A stretch of 52,689 nt of DNA from Methylococcales bacterium (GTDB lineage Bacteria > Pseudomonadota > Gammaproteobacteria > Methylococcales > Methylomonadaceae): positions 1 through 52,689 of the forward strand of contig JAGLDH010000077.1 in NCBI GenBank assembly GCA_023145835.1, written 5' to 3'. The notes below the pieces were generated by a model that did not search any database, was not told the DNA's origin, and was given only the letters and a program-made list of their open reading frames with translations. Positions 1 through 8,658 of the stretch are shown here, piece by piece (within the stretch, counting starts at the first letter, position 1; each line of letters opens with the position of its first letter). Made by a program: the position numbers and the translations under genes.

Positions 1-417
1 TTGTTTTATCATGTTTTTGACCACTATGGTCCTTTGAAAGCTGGTGATGTCGGGAATCGAATTCGAGGTGTACTTATTTCCATGGCAAAAGGTAAGGCTG
101 TTGATTATTCTTTGCACCCATTACAAGCTCGTGGTGAATTATTGGTTGTAAATGGTGATGAAATATATGAAGGTATGTTAGTTGGAATTCATTCTCGTAC
201 TAATGATTTAGTCGTTAATCCGACAAAGCCCAAACCATTAACCAATGTACGTGCATCAGGAACAGATGAAAGTTTAACCTGTGCTAAAATCCAAAAAATG
301 ACATTAGAACAAGCACTGGAATTTATTAGTGATGATGAACTAGTAGAAGTTACACCAGAATCAATTCGATTGCGCAAAGTTTTATTAACAGAGGTTGCTC
401 GTAAACGAGCAAAGTAG
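1..417 (+). CDS. typA: TypA/BipA translational GTPase, C-terminal part (5'-truncated by window)
   Basis: The frame is open from the first base, so this is the tail of a gene that starts upstream; the TTG at position 1 is not a real start. The 138 visible residues match the C-terminal region of BipA/TypA, a ribosome-associated GTPase of the EF-G/LepA type that helps 50S assembly and stress adaptation. The recognisable stretches are VYEG-like EIYEGMLVGIHSR, NDLVVN, LTNVRASGTDE and MTLEQALEFISDDELVEVTP followed by SIRLRK. These form the BipA-specific C-terminal domain. The G domain lies outside the window. The family assignment is confident because this domain is diagnostic. A stem-loop follows the stop codon. 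Confidence 0.93.
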   Translation: MFYHVFDHYGPLKAGDVGNRIRGVLISMAKGKAVDYSLHPLQARGELLVVNGDEIYEGMLVGIHSRTNDLVVNPTKPKPLTNVRASGTDESLTCAKIQKMTLEQALEFISDDELVEVTPESIRLRKVLLTEVARKRAK

Positions 418-425
418 GTTATTTT

Positions 426-453
426 GGTAGTGTAGGCTTTAACCTATACTGCC
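426..453 (+). terminator. Stem-loop after typA
   Basis: GGTAGTGTAGG pairs with CCTATACTGCC across a 6-base loop, giving an 11-bp stem with two G-U pairs just after the typA stop. There is no clear U-run after it, so it may be a weak terminator or an mRNA-end stabilising structure. Confidence 0.4.
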
Positions 454-526
454 AAATTTCCTCGATATACGCTAAAACTATTAATTGTAGTAAAATATAT
501 TTGTTCCAATATAACAAGATTAAGTA

Positions 527-1120
527 ATGAGCCAACGTACAGCACAAGTAGAGAGAAATACTCTTGAAACTCAAATTAAAATAGATATTAATCTGGATGG
601 GACGGGAAAAGCCACCTTTATAACAGGTGTTCCTTTTCTAGATCACATGCTAGACCAAGTTGCTAGACATGGTTTAATTGATTTAAACATTGATGCTAAA
701 GGAGATTTGGAAATTGATGCTCACCATACTGTTGAAGATATAGGAATTACTCTGGGTCAAGCATTTTCAAAAGCCTTAGGTGATAAAAAAGGCATTGTAC
801 GTTATGGTCATTCTTATGTACCTTTAGACGAAGCATTATCAAGGGTTGTAATAGATTTTTCGGGAAGACCGGGCTTATTTTATGGTGTTGATTATCCTCG
901 GTCTACCATTGGTTCTTTTGATGTTGATTTATTTCGCGAGTTTTTTCAAGGCTTTGTCAACCATGCAGGCGTATCTTTACATGTTGATAATTTAAAAGGG
1001 ACTAATGCTCATCATGTTGCTGAAACTGTTTTTAAAGCTTTAGGGCGAGCAATAAGAATGGCAATAACCGCAGATCCTAGAATGGCAGGAATTATGCCTT
1101 CTACAAAAGGCTCTTTATAA
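527..1120 (+). CDS. hisB: Imidazoleglycerol-phosphate dehydratase
   Basis: Dehydrates imidazole glycerol phosphate to imidazole acetol phosphate, step six of histidine synthesis, in the cytosol. At 197 residues it is the monofunctional form, without the histidinol-phosphatase half found in E. coli HisB. The metal-ligand motifs are present: [20 protein letters not shown] and, near the C-terminus, NAHHVAET. It is the first gene of a same-strand run hisB-hisH-hisA-hisF-hisI-hisE. hisG, hisD and hisC are not in the window upstream, where typA lies instead. The ribosome-binding site before the ATG is weak (GATTAAGTA). Confidence 0.96.
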   Translation: MSQRTAQVERNTLETQIKIDINLDGTGKATFITGVPFLDHMLDQVARHGLIDLNIDAKGDLEIDAHHTVEDIGITLGQAFSKALGDKKGIVRYGHSYVPLDEALSRVVIDFSGRPGLFYGVDYPRSTIGSFDVDLFREFFQGFVNHAGVSLHVDNLKGTNAHHVAETVFKALGRAIRMAITADPRMAGIMPSTKGSL

Positions 1121-1151
1121 TATTACGTCCACCTAATCTTTTATTTTATCT

Positions 1152-1793
1152 ATGTCATCAGTTGCTGTTATTGACTACGGAATGGGAAATCTTCATTCTA
1201 TTGAAAAAGCCCTACAACATGCATCACCAGAAGTTGATGTACAAATAGTATCTGATGTAAAAAAGATACAACAATGCGACCGAATTTTATTTCCAGGGGT
1301 AGGTGCTATTAGAGATTGTATGAAAGCTTTGGATCGTTCAGGGCTATCACCTATTATCAAAGAAGTTGCTAAGACAAAACCCTTTTTAGGTATTTGTCTT
1401 GGAATGCAGGCTTTATTAACGGATAGTGAAGAGAACAATCACACACCCTGTCTAGATATTTTTCCTGGGCATGTTGAATATTTTTCGACTGATATCACAG
1501 ATAGTGATGGCAGTCGATTAAAAATCCCACATATGGGATGGAATAAAGTGTTACAAAAAACACATCCATTATGGAAAGGTATTCCTCAAAATAGCCGGTT
1601 TTATTTTGTGCACAGCTATTATGCAAAGCCAGATAATGCATCTGATATTATTGCTACTACAGATTATCCTCAAGCTTTTACCAGTGCACTAGCAAAAGAT
1701 AATATTTTTGCAGTACAATTTCATCCAGAAAAAAGCCAAGCAGTTGGATTACAATTGTTAAAAAACTTTCTATCTTGGGATGGGAATTGCTAG
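1152..1793 (+). CDS. hisH: Imidazole glycerol phosphate synthase, glutamine amidotransferase subunit
   Basis: Glutaminase subunit that feeds ammonia to HisF for closure of the imidazole ring, with release of AICAR. It is a class I amidotransferase: the nucleophile Cys lies in FLGICLGMQALL and the catalytic His-Glu pair in FHPEKSQ near the C-terminus. The N-terminus VAVIDYGMGNLHSIEKAL is typical. At 213 residues it has the usual length. It sits 31 bp after hisB and ahead of hisA; its partner hisF lies two genes downstream, the common proteobacterial order. Confidence 0.96.
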   Translation: MSSVAVIDYGMGNLHSIEKALQHASPEVDVQIVSDVKKIQQCDRILFPGVGAIRDCMKALDRSGLSPIIKEVAKTKPFLGICLGMQALLTDSEENNHTPCLDIFPGHVEYFSTDITDSDGSRLKIPHMGWNKVLQKTHPLWKGIPQNSRFYFVHSYYAKPDNASDIIATTDYPQAFTSALAKDNIFAVQFHPEKSQAVGLQLLKNFLSWDGNC

Positions 1794-1849
1794 GAAGCTA
1801 TCTTTACCATTATTACAAATTGATTAATTTAAATTATTGAGACTTAAAC

Positions 1850-2599
1850 ATGTTGCTTATACCTGCAATAGACCTAAAAGAAGGGAAATGTGTTCGCCTA
1901 CGTCAAGGCCGTATGGAAGATGATACTGTGTTTTCAGATGACCCTGTTGCGATAGCAGGGAAATGGGTTGAACAAGGCGCTAAACGAATTCATTTAGTTG
2001 ATCTTGATGGGGCATTTGCGGGAAAACCAAAAAATGCGGATGTTATCCATGCTATTGCCGATGCTTTTCCAGATGTTCCTATACAGATAGGTGGAGGTAT
2101 TCGCGATGAAGATACCATACAAGGTTATCTAAATGCAGGTGTTCAGTATGTGATTATTGGTACAAAAGCGGTGACTGAACCTCACTTTGTGAGCCATGTT
2201 GCCGTTGAGTTTCCTGGACATGTCATTATTGGCTTGGATGCTAAAGATGGTAAAGTGGCTATTAATGGCTGGTCTAAACTATCTAGACATGATGTGATAG
2301 ATCTAGCTCAACAATTTGAATCTGATGGTGTAGAAGCTATTATTTATACAGATATTTCAAGAGATGGCATGATGGAAGGTGTCAATGTAGAAGCCACGAC
2401 TAAATTAGCCCGTGCCATAAAGATTCCAGTGATTGCCTCAGGAGGCATTACTAATATGGATGATATTCATGCATTAGGCAAAGTCGCAGAAGAAGGTATT
2501 ATGGGGGCAATAACGGGGCGAGCTATTTATGAAGGCACTCTGAATTTTGCTGAAGCAGAAAAAATTGCAGAAACATACAAAAATTATGGGCTTAGCTAA
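1850..2599 (+). CDS. hisA: ProFAR isomerase (phosphoribosylformimino-AICAR-P isomerase)
   Basis: Cytosolic (beta-alpha)8 barrel that performs the Amadori rearrangement of ProFAR to PRFAR, the substrate of HisH-HisF. The N-terminal acid catalyst lies in [10 protein letters not shown] and the second Asp in [12 protein letters not shown]; the phosphate-binding loops [10 protein letters not shown] and [11 protein letters not shown] are clear. Length 249 residues is normal. Its last 14 bases overlap the start of hisF, which implies translational coupling. Confidence 0.96.
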   Translation: MLLIPAIDLKEGKCVRLRQGRMEDDTVFSDDPVAIAGKWVEQGAKRIHLVDLDGAFAGKPKNADVIHAIADAFPDVPIQIGGGIRDEDTIQGYLNAGVQYVIIGTKAVTEPHFVSHVAVEFPGHVIIGLDAKDGKVAINGWSKLSRHDVIDLAQQFESDGVEAIIYTDISRDGMMEGVNVEATTKLARAIKIPVIASGGITNMDDIHALGKVAEEGIMGAITGRAIYEGTLNFAEAEKIAETYKNYGLS

Positions 2600-3359
2600 A
2601 CGCATTATTCCCTGTCTAGATGTAGACAATGGCCGAGTCGTTAAAGGCGTTAAATTTGTCGACATTAAAGATGCAGGTGACCCAGTAGAAGTTGCTCGAC
2701 GATATGACAGAGAAGGTGCAGATGAAATTACATTTTTGGACATTACTGCAACTCACGATAATAGAGATACTATCGTTCACGTAGTAGAGCAAGTAGCCAG
2801 TGAAGTTTTTATCCCTCTTACTGTCGGTGGTGGGATTAGAGAGTTAGAGGATATTCGTCGCATGTTAAATGCAGGTGCTGATAAAGTTGGTATTAATAGT
2901 GCGGCTATTTTTAGACCTGAGTTTGTTAAGGAGGCTGCTGAAAAATTTGGTTCGCAATGTATTGTTGTCGCTATTGATGCAAAAAAAGTGAGTGCTAAAG
3001 ATGAAAAAGACCGATGGGAAATCTTTACCCATGGTGGTCGCAAAGAAACTGGAATTGATGCCGTTGAATGGGCAAAAAAAATGGTTGATTTTGGTGCCGG
3101 AGAAATTCTTTTAACCAGTATGGATAGAGATGGGACGCGCGAAGGTTTTGATTTAACTCTAACTCGGGCAATTAGCGATGCTGTTTCAGTTCCTGTTATT
3201 GCCTCAGGTGGTGTAGGTAATCTAGATCACTTAGCTGAAGGAGTTACACAAGGTAAAGCTGATGCTGTATTAGCGGCTAGTATTTTCCATTTTGCTGAAT
3301 ACAGTGTTGAGCAAGCTAAGCAACACATGCAATCCCTAGGCATTGAGGTGAGATTATAG
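2586..3359 (+). CDS. hisF: Imidazole glycerol phosphate synthase, cyclase subunit
   Basis: Cyclase subunit that pairs with HisH to make imidazole glycerol phosphate and AICAR. The start is set at the ATG giving [20 protein letters not shown], the canonical HisF N-terminus; the frame stays open 13 codons further upstream but that extension lies inside hisA and matches nothing. The catalytic Asp residues are in PCLDVDNG and [14 protein letters not shown], and the phosphate loops in LTVGGGIR and VIASGGVGN. The product is 257 residues. It overlaps hisA by 14 bp, and its stop overlaps the GTG start of hisI by one base. Confidence 0.96.
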   Translation: MGLAKRIIPCLDVDNGRVVKGVKFVDIKDAGDPVEVARRYDREGADEITFLDITATHDNRDTIVHVVEQVASEVFIPLTVGGGIRELEDIRRMLNAGADKVGINSAAIFRPEFVKEAAEKFGSQCIVVAIDAKKVSAKDEKDRWEIFTHGGRKETGIDAVEWAKKMVDFGAGEILLTSMDRDGTREGFDLTLTRAISDAVSVPVIASGGVGNLDHLAEGVTQGKADAVLAASIFHFAEYSVEQAKQHMQSLGIEVRL

Positions 3360-3745
3360 TGAGCAATGCTTGGCTAGAAGAAATTCGTTGGACAGATGAT
3401 GGGTTAGTGCCTGTTATTTCTCAACAAGCTGAATCTGGCCGCGTTGTTATGTTTGCCTGGATGAATCGTGAATCCTTACAATTAACAGTAGAAACAGGTT
3501 TTGCTGTTTATTGGTCACGTTCTCGTCAACGTATATGGAAAAAGGGTGAAGAATCTGGACATCGGCAAATAATAGTTGATATACAGCTTGATTGTGATGA
3601 AGATGTTATCTTGCTTAAAGTTGAACAAGAAGGTGGGATTGCCTGTCATACAGGAAGAGAAAGCTGTTTTTACAGAAGTTTAGTGAATAAGCAGTGGCAA
3701 ACAAAAGATCCTGTATTAAAAGATCCAAAAATAATCTACAAATAG
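3359..3745 (+). CDS. hisI: Phosphoribosyl-AMP cyclohydrolase
   Basis: Opens the purine ring of phosphoribosyl-AMP, the third step of histidine synthesis. This is the stand-alone cyclohydrolase (128 residues), not a HisIE fusion. Zn/Mg ligands are in [15 protein letters not shown] and the Cys-rich segment [32 protein letters not shown] is the other family signature. The start is a GTG that overlaps the hisF stop. The matching pyrophosphohydrolase is encoded next as a separate hisE, so the pathway steps are split between two neighbouring genes. Confidence 0.95.
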   Translation: MSNAWLEEIRWTDDGLVPVISQQAESGRVVMFAWMNRESLQLTVETGFAVYWSRSRQRIWKKGEESGHRQIIVDIQLDCDEDVILLKVEQEGGIACHTGRESCFYRSLVNKQWQTKDPVLKDPKIIYK

Positions 3746-3757
3746 GCTGCCTAATAA

Positions 3758-4078
3758 ATGAGTGATATCTTACAACAATTAGCTGAAGTTCTAGAACAAC
3801 GAAAGCATGAACCTGCTGATAAATCCTATGTATCAAGTTTATATGCAAAAGGGCTGGATCATATCTTAAAAAAAATTGGAGAAGAAGCAACAGAAACAGT
3901 CATTGCAGCGAAAGATGGTAATAAAGATCAGATTATTTACGAAACAGCCGACTTGTGGTTTCACTCTATGGTTATGCTAGCTGATCAAAATCTTGGGCCT
4001 GATGATGTACTAAAAGAATTACAGCGCCGTTTTGGTTTATCTGGTTTAGAAGAAAAAGCACAACGAAACAATAAATAA
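3758..4078 (+). CDS. hisE: Phosphoribosyl-ATP pyrophosphohydrolase
   Basis: Removes pyrophosphate from phosphoribosyl-ATP, the second step of histidine synthesis. The small all-alpha MazG-like fold is recognisable from [16 protein letters not shown] and [14 protein letters not shown], which hold the acidic Mg-binding residues (EEATE and ETADL). Length 106 residues fits stand-alone HisE. It lies 12 bp after hisI and 23 bp before tatA, so histidine and Tat genes are probably co-transcribed, an arrangement seen in several gammaproteobacteria. Confidence 0.94.
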   Translation: MSDILQQLAEVLEQRKHEPADKSYVSSLYAKGLDHILKKIGEEATETVIAAKDGNKDQIIYETADLWFHSMVMLADQNLGPDDVLKELQRRFGLSGLEEKAQRNNK

Positions 4079-4101
4079 TTCAACTGAATTTGGAGTAAAA
4101 C

Positions 4102-4320
4102 ATGGGAATCAGCGTTACTCAATTACTAATTATCTTAGCCATTGTCATCGTATTATTCGGTACTAAGCGCTTACGCAATTTAGGTGGTGACCTAGGTGGA
4201 GCAATAAAAGGCTTTAAATCGGCTATTAAAGACGGTGAAAATGATAAAAAAATATCAGAAGAAGAAAGTAGCACAATTGAAGGTGACGTAACGGTAGAAC
4301 AAGAAAAAGCTGAGAAATAG
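4102..4320 (+). CDS. tatA: Sec-independent protein translocase subunit TatA
   Basis: Pore-forming subunit of the twin-arginine translocase, which exports folded proteins across the inner membrane. The 72-residue product has one N-terminal membrane helix (about residues 6-20), the conserved [20 protein letters not shown] hinge and amphipathic helix, and a charged C-terminal tail rich in Glu and Lys. The ATG follows a good GGAG ribosome-binding site. tatB starts one base after its stop. Confidence 0.95.
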   Translation: MGISVTQLLIILAIVIVLFGTKRLRNLGGDLGGAIKGFKSAIKDGENDKKISEEESSTIEGDVTVEQEKAEK

Positions 4321-4321
4321 C

Positions 4322-4633
4322 ATGTTTGATATCGGTTTTTGGGAGTTATGTCTGGTTGGATTAGTTAGTTTGATTGTGATTGGTCCAGAAAAACTGCCTA
4401 AAGTTGCTCGAATCGCTGGCTTCTGGGTAGGCAAGGCAAAAAATATGGTTGCTTCTGTAAAGTCTGAAATAAAAGAAGAGTTACAAGAAGAAGAAATGCG
4501 TCAAATGCTAAACCAGCATCCAACAATAGATGACTTTAAAAAGACAATAGAAGAGACTTCTGATTCATTTAAACAAAGTACTCAATCGGTAAAACAATCT
4601 TTAGAAGATAAAACAAAACAAACTGATGAGTGA
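4322..4633 (+). CDS. tatB: Sec-independent protein translocase subunit TatB
   Basis: TatB forms the substrate-receptor complex with TatC. The N-terminus [20 protein letters not shown] is typical, followed by the [10 protein letters not shown] hinge that marks TatB rather than TatA. An amphipathic helix and a Glu/Lys/Gln-rich tail complete the 103 residues, somewhat shorter than E. coli TatB. The final 8 bp overlap tatC. Confidence 0.95.
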   Translation: MFDIGFWELCLVGLVSLIVIGPEKLPKVARIAGFWVGKAKNMVASVKSEIKEELQEEEMRQMLNQHPTIDDFKKTIEETSDSFKQSTQSVKQSLEDKTKQTDE

Positions 4634-5351
4634 AAATGAACAATTTTTTATTAGTCATTTAATAGAATTACGCAACAGGCTATTACGGGTTGTTGCCTTT
4701 ATTTTTGTAGTTTTTTTGTGTGCAGCGCCATTTGCAAATGAAATCTATGCTTTTTTGTCTGGTCCATTGCTTCAGCATATGCCAGAAAATAGTAGTATGA
4801 TTGCTACAGATGTAGCCTCTCCCTTTTTTACACCTTTTAAATTAGTTTTGGTTGGGTCTATTTTTTTCTCAGTCCCTGTTATTCTTTTTCATTTTTGGGG
4901 TTTTGTCGCACCGGGTTTATACCGCCATGAAAAAAGATTAGTTTTACCTTTGTTAATGGGAAGTACTTTTTTATTTTATCTAGGTATTGCTTTCGCCTAT
5001 TTTGTTGTATTTCCTTTGGTTTTTGGTTTTTTAACTGCCGCAGCTCCTGAAGGTGTTACGGTAATGACAGATATAAGTAAATACTTAGATTTTGTTCTTA
5101 CCCTGTTTTTTGCTTTTGGTTTATCATTTGAAGTTCCTATTATTACTATTATTTTAGTCTGGACAGGAATAACTTCACCAAAGAGCCTAGCTGAAAAACG
5201 ACCTTACGTCATAGTGGGGGCATTTATTATAGGTATGTTTCTAACTCCACCTGACGCCATCTCTCAAACTTTATTAGCATTACCCATCTGGCTTTTATTT
5301 GAAATAGGGTTGCTATTATCACGATTGTTTTTTACTCAAAAACAAGAATAA
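4626..5351 (+). CDS. tatC: Sec-independent protein translocase subunit TatC
   Basis: Core of the Tat signal-peptide receptor, a six-helix inner-membrane protein. The N-terminus has the conserved [11 protein letters not shown] motif, and [15 protein letters not shown] carries the loop before the third helix. The C-terminal part has [21 protein letters not shown], the usual TatC signature. Length 241 residues is normal. It starts within tatB (8-bp overlap) and is the last gene of the his-tat run, facing purM across a large inverted repeat. Confidence 0.96.
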   Translation: MSENEQFFISHLIELRNRLLRVVAFIFVVFLCAAPFANEIYAFLSGPLLQHMPENSSMIATDVASPFFTPFKLVLVGSIFFSVPVILFHFWGFVAPGLYRHEKRLVLPLLMGSTFLFYLGIAFAYFVVFPLVFGFLTAAAPEGVTVMTDISKYLDFVLTLFFAFGLSFEVPIITIILVWTGITSPKSLAEKRPYVIVGAFIIGMFLTPPDAISQTLLALPIWLLFEIGLLLSRLFFTQKQE

Positions 5352-5357
5352 AAATAG

Positions 5358-5442
5358 CATTGTTAATTTGATATTCTTTTCAATCGCCTTATTTCTTTGA
5401 CAATTAAAGAATAGGAAAATTGTCTAAATCAAATTAACAATG
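5358..5442. terminator. Bidirectional terminator / large palindrome between tatC and purM
   Basis: Between the convergent tatC and purM stops, CATTGTTAATTTGA (5358-5371) is repeated exactly inverted as TCAAATTAACAATG (5429-5442). Further nested pairs are ATTCTTT/AAAGAAT (5373-5379 with 5406-5412); GACAATT/AATTGTC (5399-5405 with 5418-5424) is an alternative fold. The position suggests a two-way terminator; its 85-bp length is large for one. Confidence 0.6.
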
Positions 5443-5443
5443 T

Positions 5444-6493
5444 CTAATCGTCAATAAAGATTACTTCTGGTTTTCCTGAAGAAGTTATTATTTCACCGAT
5501 TGAAAAAACAGTTTCTCCTTGTTGGGCCAAAATATCCATAGTTTCAGCTTCATTATTTGCATCAACGCAGATAATCATGCCAATTCCACAATTAAATGTG
5601 GTTAGCATGTCAGCTTGAGATACATTGCCATGCTTTTGTAACCATTGGAAAATTTCAGGAAAGCGCCAATTATTTAAGTTAATCAAGGCATTTAAACCTT
5701 CTGGTAATACTCTAGGTAAGTTTTCAGTTAATCCCCCCCCAGTGATATGAGCCAAAGCATGAACAGGCACCGTCTTTAATAATTCTAGTAACGATTTAAC
5801 ATATATCTTAGTTGGTTCGAGTAGTGCTTTTCCTAATGGTTTTCCATTTAATGAATCATTTAATGAAACTTGACTCTTTTTAATGATTTTTCGAATGAGA
5901 GAAAAACCATTTGAATGAGGTCCAGAAGAAGCAATACCTATTAATTTATCACCCGCTTTTACTTTGCTTCCATCAAGGATATTATTTTTTTCAACAATAC
6001 CAACACAAAAACCAGCTAAATCATAGTCGCCATCAGTATACATACCTGGCATTTCAGCTGTTTCTCCACCCACTAGAGCGGCTCCTGCTAATTCGCAACC
6101 TTGTCCAATACCTTTTACAACAGAAGCTGCCGTATCAACATCAAGTTTTCCTGTGGCATAATAATCAAGAAAAAATAAAGGTTCAGCTCCGAGTACGACA
6201 ATGTCATTAACGCACATTGCAACAAGATCTATTCCTACCGTGTCATGAATACCTAATTCTAAAGCCAATTTTAATTTAGTTCCTACTCCGTCTGTTCCAG
6301 AAACTAAAATAGGGTTTTTATAGCGGTCTAATGGAAGTTCAAATAATGAGCCAAAACCTCCTAGTCCAGACATTACACCTGGTCTTCTCGTTTTTGCAGC
6401 AATTGGTTTAATCCGTTCAACAAGGTCATTGCCCGCTTCAATATCAACACCGGCACTCTTATAATTTAGGCTTTCTTGATTTTGTTCGCTCAA
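5444..6493 (-). CDS. purM: Phosphoribosylformylglycinamidine cyclo-ligase (AIR synthetase)
   Basis: ATP-dependent ring closure of FGAM to aminoimidazole ribotide in purine synthesis. The signatures are [12 protein letters not shown] at the N-terminus, [26 protein letters not shown] (the ATP/substrate loop), [10 protein letters not shown] and [16 protein letters not shown]. Length 349 residues is close to E. coli PurM. The only usable start in this frame is TTG, preceded by AAGAGAA; an in-frame TAA lies five codons upstream. purN, often adjacent to purM, is absent here: tatC converges on one side and a DUF2066 gene diverges on the other. Confidence 0.95.
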   Translation of the reverse strand: MSEQNQESLNYKSAGVDIEAGNDLVERIKPIAAKTRRPGVMSGLGGFGSLFELPLDRYKNPILVSGTDGVGTKLKLALELGIHDTVGIDLVAMCVNDIVVLGAEPLFFLDYYATGKLDVDTAASVVKGIGQGCELAGAALVGGETAEMPGMYTDGDYDLAGFCVGIVEKNNILDGSKVKAGDKLIGIASSGPHSNGFSLIRKIIKKSQVSLNDSLNGKPLGKALLEPTKIYVKSLLELLKTVPVHALAHITGGGLTENLPRVLPEGLNALINLNNWRFPEIFQWLQKHGNVSQADMLTTFNCGIGMIICVDANNEAETMDILAQQGETVFSIGEIITSSGKPEVIFIDD

Positions 6494-6539
6494 TGGTATT
6501 TTCTCTTATTAAAGTTAATGGACAATCAACCGATATTGT

Positions 6540-6553
6540 ACAAGACATCTTGT
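6540..6553. promoter_or_regulatory. Short palindrome in the purM / DUF2066 divergent region
   Basis: ACAAGACATCTTGT is a perfect 6-bp dyad with a 2-base centre in the 76-bp divergent intergenic region. It could be an operator. It does not resemble the E. coli PurR box. Confidence 0.25.
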
Positions 6554-6569
6554 TATTTGTGTGAAGGAT

Positions 6570-7616
6570 ATGAAAGTACATAAAAGAGTTTTAATTGTTT
6601 TTTTTATTTTGATTAGCCAGATTTCGTATGCAGAAGAGGTAAAGCGATTATACGAAACAGAAGTAATAGTAAATAGTGAGCGTAAGCAAGATAGAGCTAT
6701 AGCAACCAAGAATGGATTAAGTATTTTATTAACTCGCATTTTAGTTGGAAAAGATATATTGCAAAATAAGATTGTTAAAAATGTGTTAGCTAATACACAA
6801 TATTATGTCAGCGAGTACCAATATTCTTTGGGTGGTACTGGCTTTAGTAACAGTAGGATAATGAGAGTATTGTTTGATGAAAAATTACTTGTTGATACTT
6901 TTCGCACTGCAAAAATAGGTCTTTGGAATGAAATAAGACCCAGAACGCTACTTTGGTTGGTTGTAGAAAGTGATAATAAACAGCAGTTTTTTGATTCTAC
7001 TTTAATGCCCGAACTTGATCTAGCTTTAACCAAGGCGTCTAATAAAAAGAAATTACCCATTTTATTTCCGATACAAGACTTAAATGAAAATAGAAAACTA
7101 TCAATTAGTGATGTGTTAAGTGCTTATTCGGATCACTTACTAGAGCGTTCTGCTCGTTATGATGTCGTTTCAACCTTAGCAGGAAAGATGGTGAATAAAG
7201 GAGAGTGCTGGGAAGCCGAATGGACACTCTATTTTAATTCAAAAATTAAGCAGTGGAGTAGTCAGTGTGGATTGATAAATGAGATTGCTTTAGATGGTTT
7301 TCAAGGTGTTTATAATAGATTATCTAAATATTATGCCGTGACTCCTGATGCGATTGAAATCAACTCTATTGTGCTAAAAATAGGCGATAATAATTCAATC
7401 AATAAAGAAAAGATTACAAATTACCTTGAGTCCTTACCCATGGTTAAAACAGTCACTTGGTTAAACAAAGAACTTGGGTATGAAAAGTACCGAATTTTTT
7501 TTCAAGGAAGTAGAATGTCATTTAATAATTATCTAAAAAAAGACTACTTTTTAAGAGCCGAAGAACATTCTAAGCAACTTGAAAATGAAATGAGGTATAA
7601 ATTATTAATAAATTGA
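6570..7616 (+). CDS. DUF2066 domain protein, exported
   Basis: Exported protein of about 348 residues with an N-terminal signal peptide (KVHKRVLIVFFILISQISYA, cleavage near the final Ala). It resembles the DUF2066 family, a proteobacterial family of unknown function that often sits divergently beside purM. Family-like stretches are YETEVIVNSERKQDRAIATK with LLTRILVGKD after it, PRTLLWLVVES and CWEAEWTLYFN. An ATG is used here; a GTG three codons upstream (6561) is also possible, and neither has a well-spaced ribosome-binding site. It is the last core-type gene before the accessory island. In relatives the genes that follow are often a permease and hda; here the island takes that place. Confidence 0.75.
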   Translation: MKVHKRVLIVFFILISQISYAEEVKRLYETEVIVNSERKQDRAIATKNGLSILLTRILVGKDILQNKIVKNVLANTQYYVSEYQYSLGGTGFSNSRIMRVLFDEKLLVDTFRTAKIGLWNEIRPRTLLWLVVESDNKQQFFDSTLMPELDLALTKASNKKKLPILFPIQDLNENRKLSISDVLSAYSDHLLERSARYDVVSTLAGKMVNKGECWEAEWTLYFNSKIKQWSSQCGLINEIALDGFQGVYNRLSKYYAVTPDAIEINSIVLKIGDNNSINKEKITNYLESLPMVKTVTWLNKELGYEKYRIFFQGSRMSFNNYLKKDYFLRAEEHSKQLENEMRYKLLIN

Positions 7617-7726
7617 TATGCTTATTTTTTATCAAGATATGTCTATTGAGTAACGAACATTTAACAGTTGATTGGATGTATTTACTGAAATCCAGTTGAT
7701 TTTTATCAAAACAACTCCCCTCCTTG

Positions 7727-7777
7727 CGACATATTTATAATATGTCGTGCTAGTAAAAAGTGAATAATTCACTTTTT
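7727..7777. repeat. Two adjacent perfect inverted repeats
   Basis: CGACATATT-TAT-AATATGTCG (7727-7747) and AAAAAGTGAA-TAA-TTCACTTTTT (7755-7777) are perfect 9- and 10-bp dyads. They are followed without a gap by the CRP-type dyad (7777-7800). The second dyad ends in a T-run, so it could terminate the DUF2066 transcript. Confidence 0.7.
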
Positions 7778-7823
7778 AGATGTGAAATTTTTCACATCTA
7801 TTATTTCTCCTTAGGTATATATT
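7777..7823 (+). promoter_or_regulatory. Predicted CRP-type class II promoter
   Basis: TAGATGTGAAATTTTTCACA plus TCTA is an 11-bp perfect dyad that contains TGTGA-N6-TCACA (7781-7796), the exact E. coli CRP consensus halves and spacing. A TATATT hexamer at 7818-7823 predicts transcription start near 7830. That puts the centre of the operator (between 7788 and 7789) at -41.5, the spacing of class II CRP-activated promoters. The -35 zone overlaps the operator, as expected for that class. The promoter would read into the 59-codon ORF and the HlyD-like stub. The sequence match is direct; activity is inferred. Confidence 0.6.
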
Positions 7824-7865
7824 AGTTCACGAATAAATTGAAAGTATTCTTTAGTTAGCATTGTT

Positions 7866-7892
7866 TACTAAGGAGCCTCTGATTAAGTCTAA
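7866..7892. repeat. Solitary end of MITE-like repeat family 1
   Basis: TACTAAGGAGCCTCTGATTA then AGTCT resembles the terminal repeat of the elements at 9287-9368 and 38396-38558 (CCTCTGATYAAGTC). No matching opposite end was found close by, so it is a remnant or a one-ended copy. Confidence 0.5.
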
Positions 7893-7945
7893 AAGCAACA
7901 ATTTAATAGAATATAACTTATTGAATTAATTGAATATTATTTTTT

Positions 7946-8125
7946 ATGAACCAATTTGTTCAGAGATTCTCTAAAGAAAATGATAGAAAACTATCAATGA
8001 TTCATGCTTTTATAAATAATTATCATATAAGTCAACCGCTTACTGATGAACAATTTGTTATTTATGATATTTGCAATTTTTTTTATCTAAGTTTTCAAAA
8101 GGTTAACAATAGGAGGGGTAAATGA
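7946..8125 (+). CDS. Small protein of 59 residues, coupled to the HlyD-like stub
   Basis: Not recognised. The ORF encodes 59 residues (MNQFVQRFSKENDRKLSMIH at the start), acidic-basic mixed, without signal peptide or membrane helix and with one Cys. Its TGA overlaps the ATG of the next gene in an ATGA arrangement, and the strong AGGAGG site for that gene lies inside its last codons. Such coupling argues for a real gene. Against it, no ribosome-binding site precedes its own ATG. It lies just downstream of the predicted CRP-type promoter and could serve as a leader ORF or belong to the former export operon. Confidence 0.4.
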   Translation: MNQFVQRFSKENDRKLSMIHAFINNYHISQPLTDEQFVIYDICNFFYLSFQKVNNRRGK

Positions 8126-8658
8126 TTCAACCATGTTGTAGAAACGCAACCCTAGTATACCAACAGAGCTGTGTAAAGGATGAGCTAGAAGAAAAAACTG
8201 CTTTTTATATTTGGTTAATGGCTGTTGTTGTCTTAATTTCCATAGCAATTGTTATATTTTTTTGGCTAGGAGGGTACACTCGAAAAAACCATGTAGAAGG
8301 TTTTTTGAATCCTGATCAAGGAGTGATTAAAACTTATCCGCAGCAAGTCAATACCTTAATTGGACTTGAAGATCAAGAAAAAGTATATAGTAGAAGGGGA
8401 AAGTTACTCTTTTTATTATCTATTGATTACAACCTTTTAGAGCTAGCCAATTCACATATAGTGGTAATAAAAGAACTAAGGAACAGATCTGGCGTCTCTA
8501 AGTTAGAAATTGGTAGGTTTCGTGAAAAAAAAATGATTTACTACGAAAAAAATCAGAAACATAATGCCTTCGGTAAACATCAAACTACTTATAACCCATT
8601 CTATAATGGTATGGAGTCTTCATCACACCCACCTGCCTTATACAGAAAGGGGTTTTAA
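8122..8658 (+). pseudogene. HlyD-family secretion adaptor, C-terminally truncated
   Basis: The first ~145 residues look like the membrane-fusion (periplasmic adaptor) subunit of a peptide or bacteriocin type I exporter: a short cytosolic start (MIQPCCRNATLVYQQ), one membrane helix (about 30-50), the GGYTRKNHVEGFLNPDQGVI segment that opens the biotinyl-lipoyl-like domain, and RRGKLLFLLS. Adaptors of this kind are usually about 400 residues. Here the reading frame leaves the family after about residue 146 and ends at 178, so the coiled-coil hairpin and C-terminal domains are missing. No partner ABC transporter gene is present in the window. The start has a perfect AGGAGG site at 5-base spacing. 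The product is probably non-functional, though a short membrane protein could still be made. Confidence 0.6.

Larger units (their letters stand above)
7617..7945. other. Non-coding region with clustered dyads at the left edge of the island
   Basis: A gene-free stretch of about 330 bp. It holds three back-to-back perfect inverted repeats (7727-7800), a CRP-type promoter, an 8-bp inverted repeat CTCCTTAG/CTAAGGAG (7807-7814 with 7868-7875), and one end of a MITE-like repeat (7876-7889). It separates the conserved DUF2066 gene from accessory genes. Confidence 0.7.

Noticed and set aside
7727-7800. A CRISPR array
   Set aside because: The three dyads differ in sequence and have no spacers or cas genes near them.
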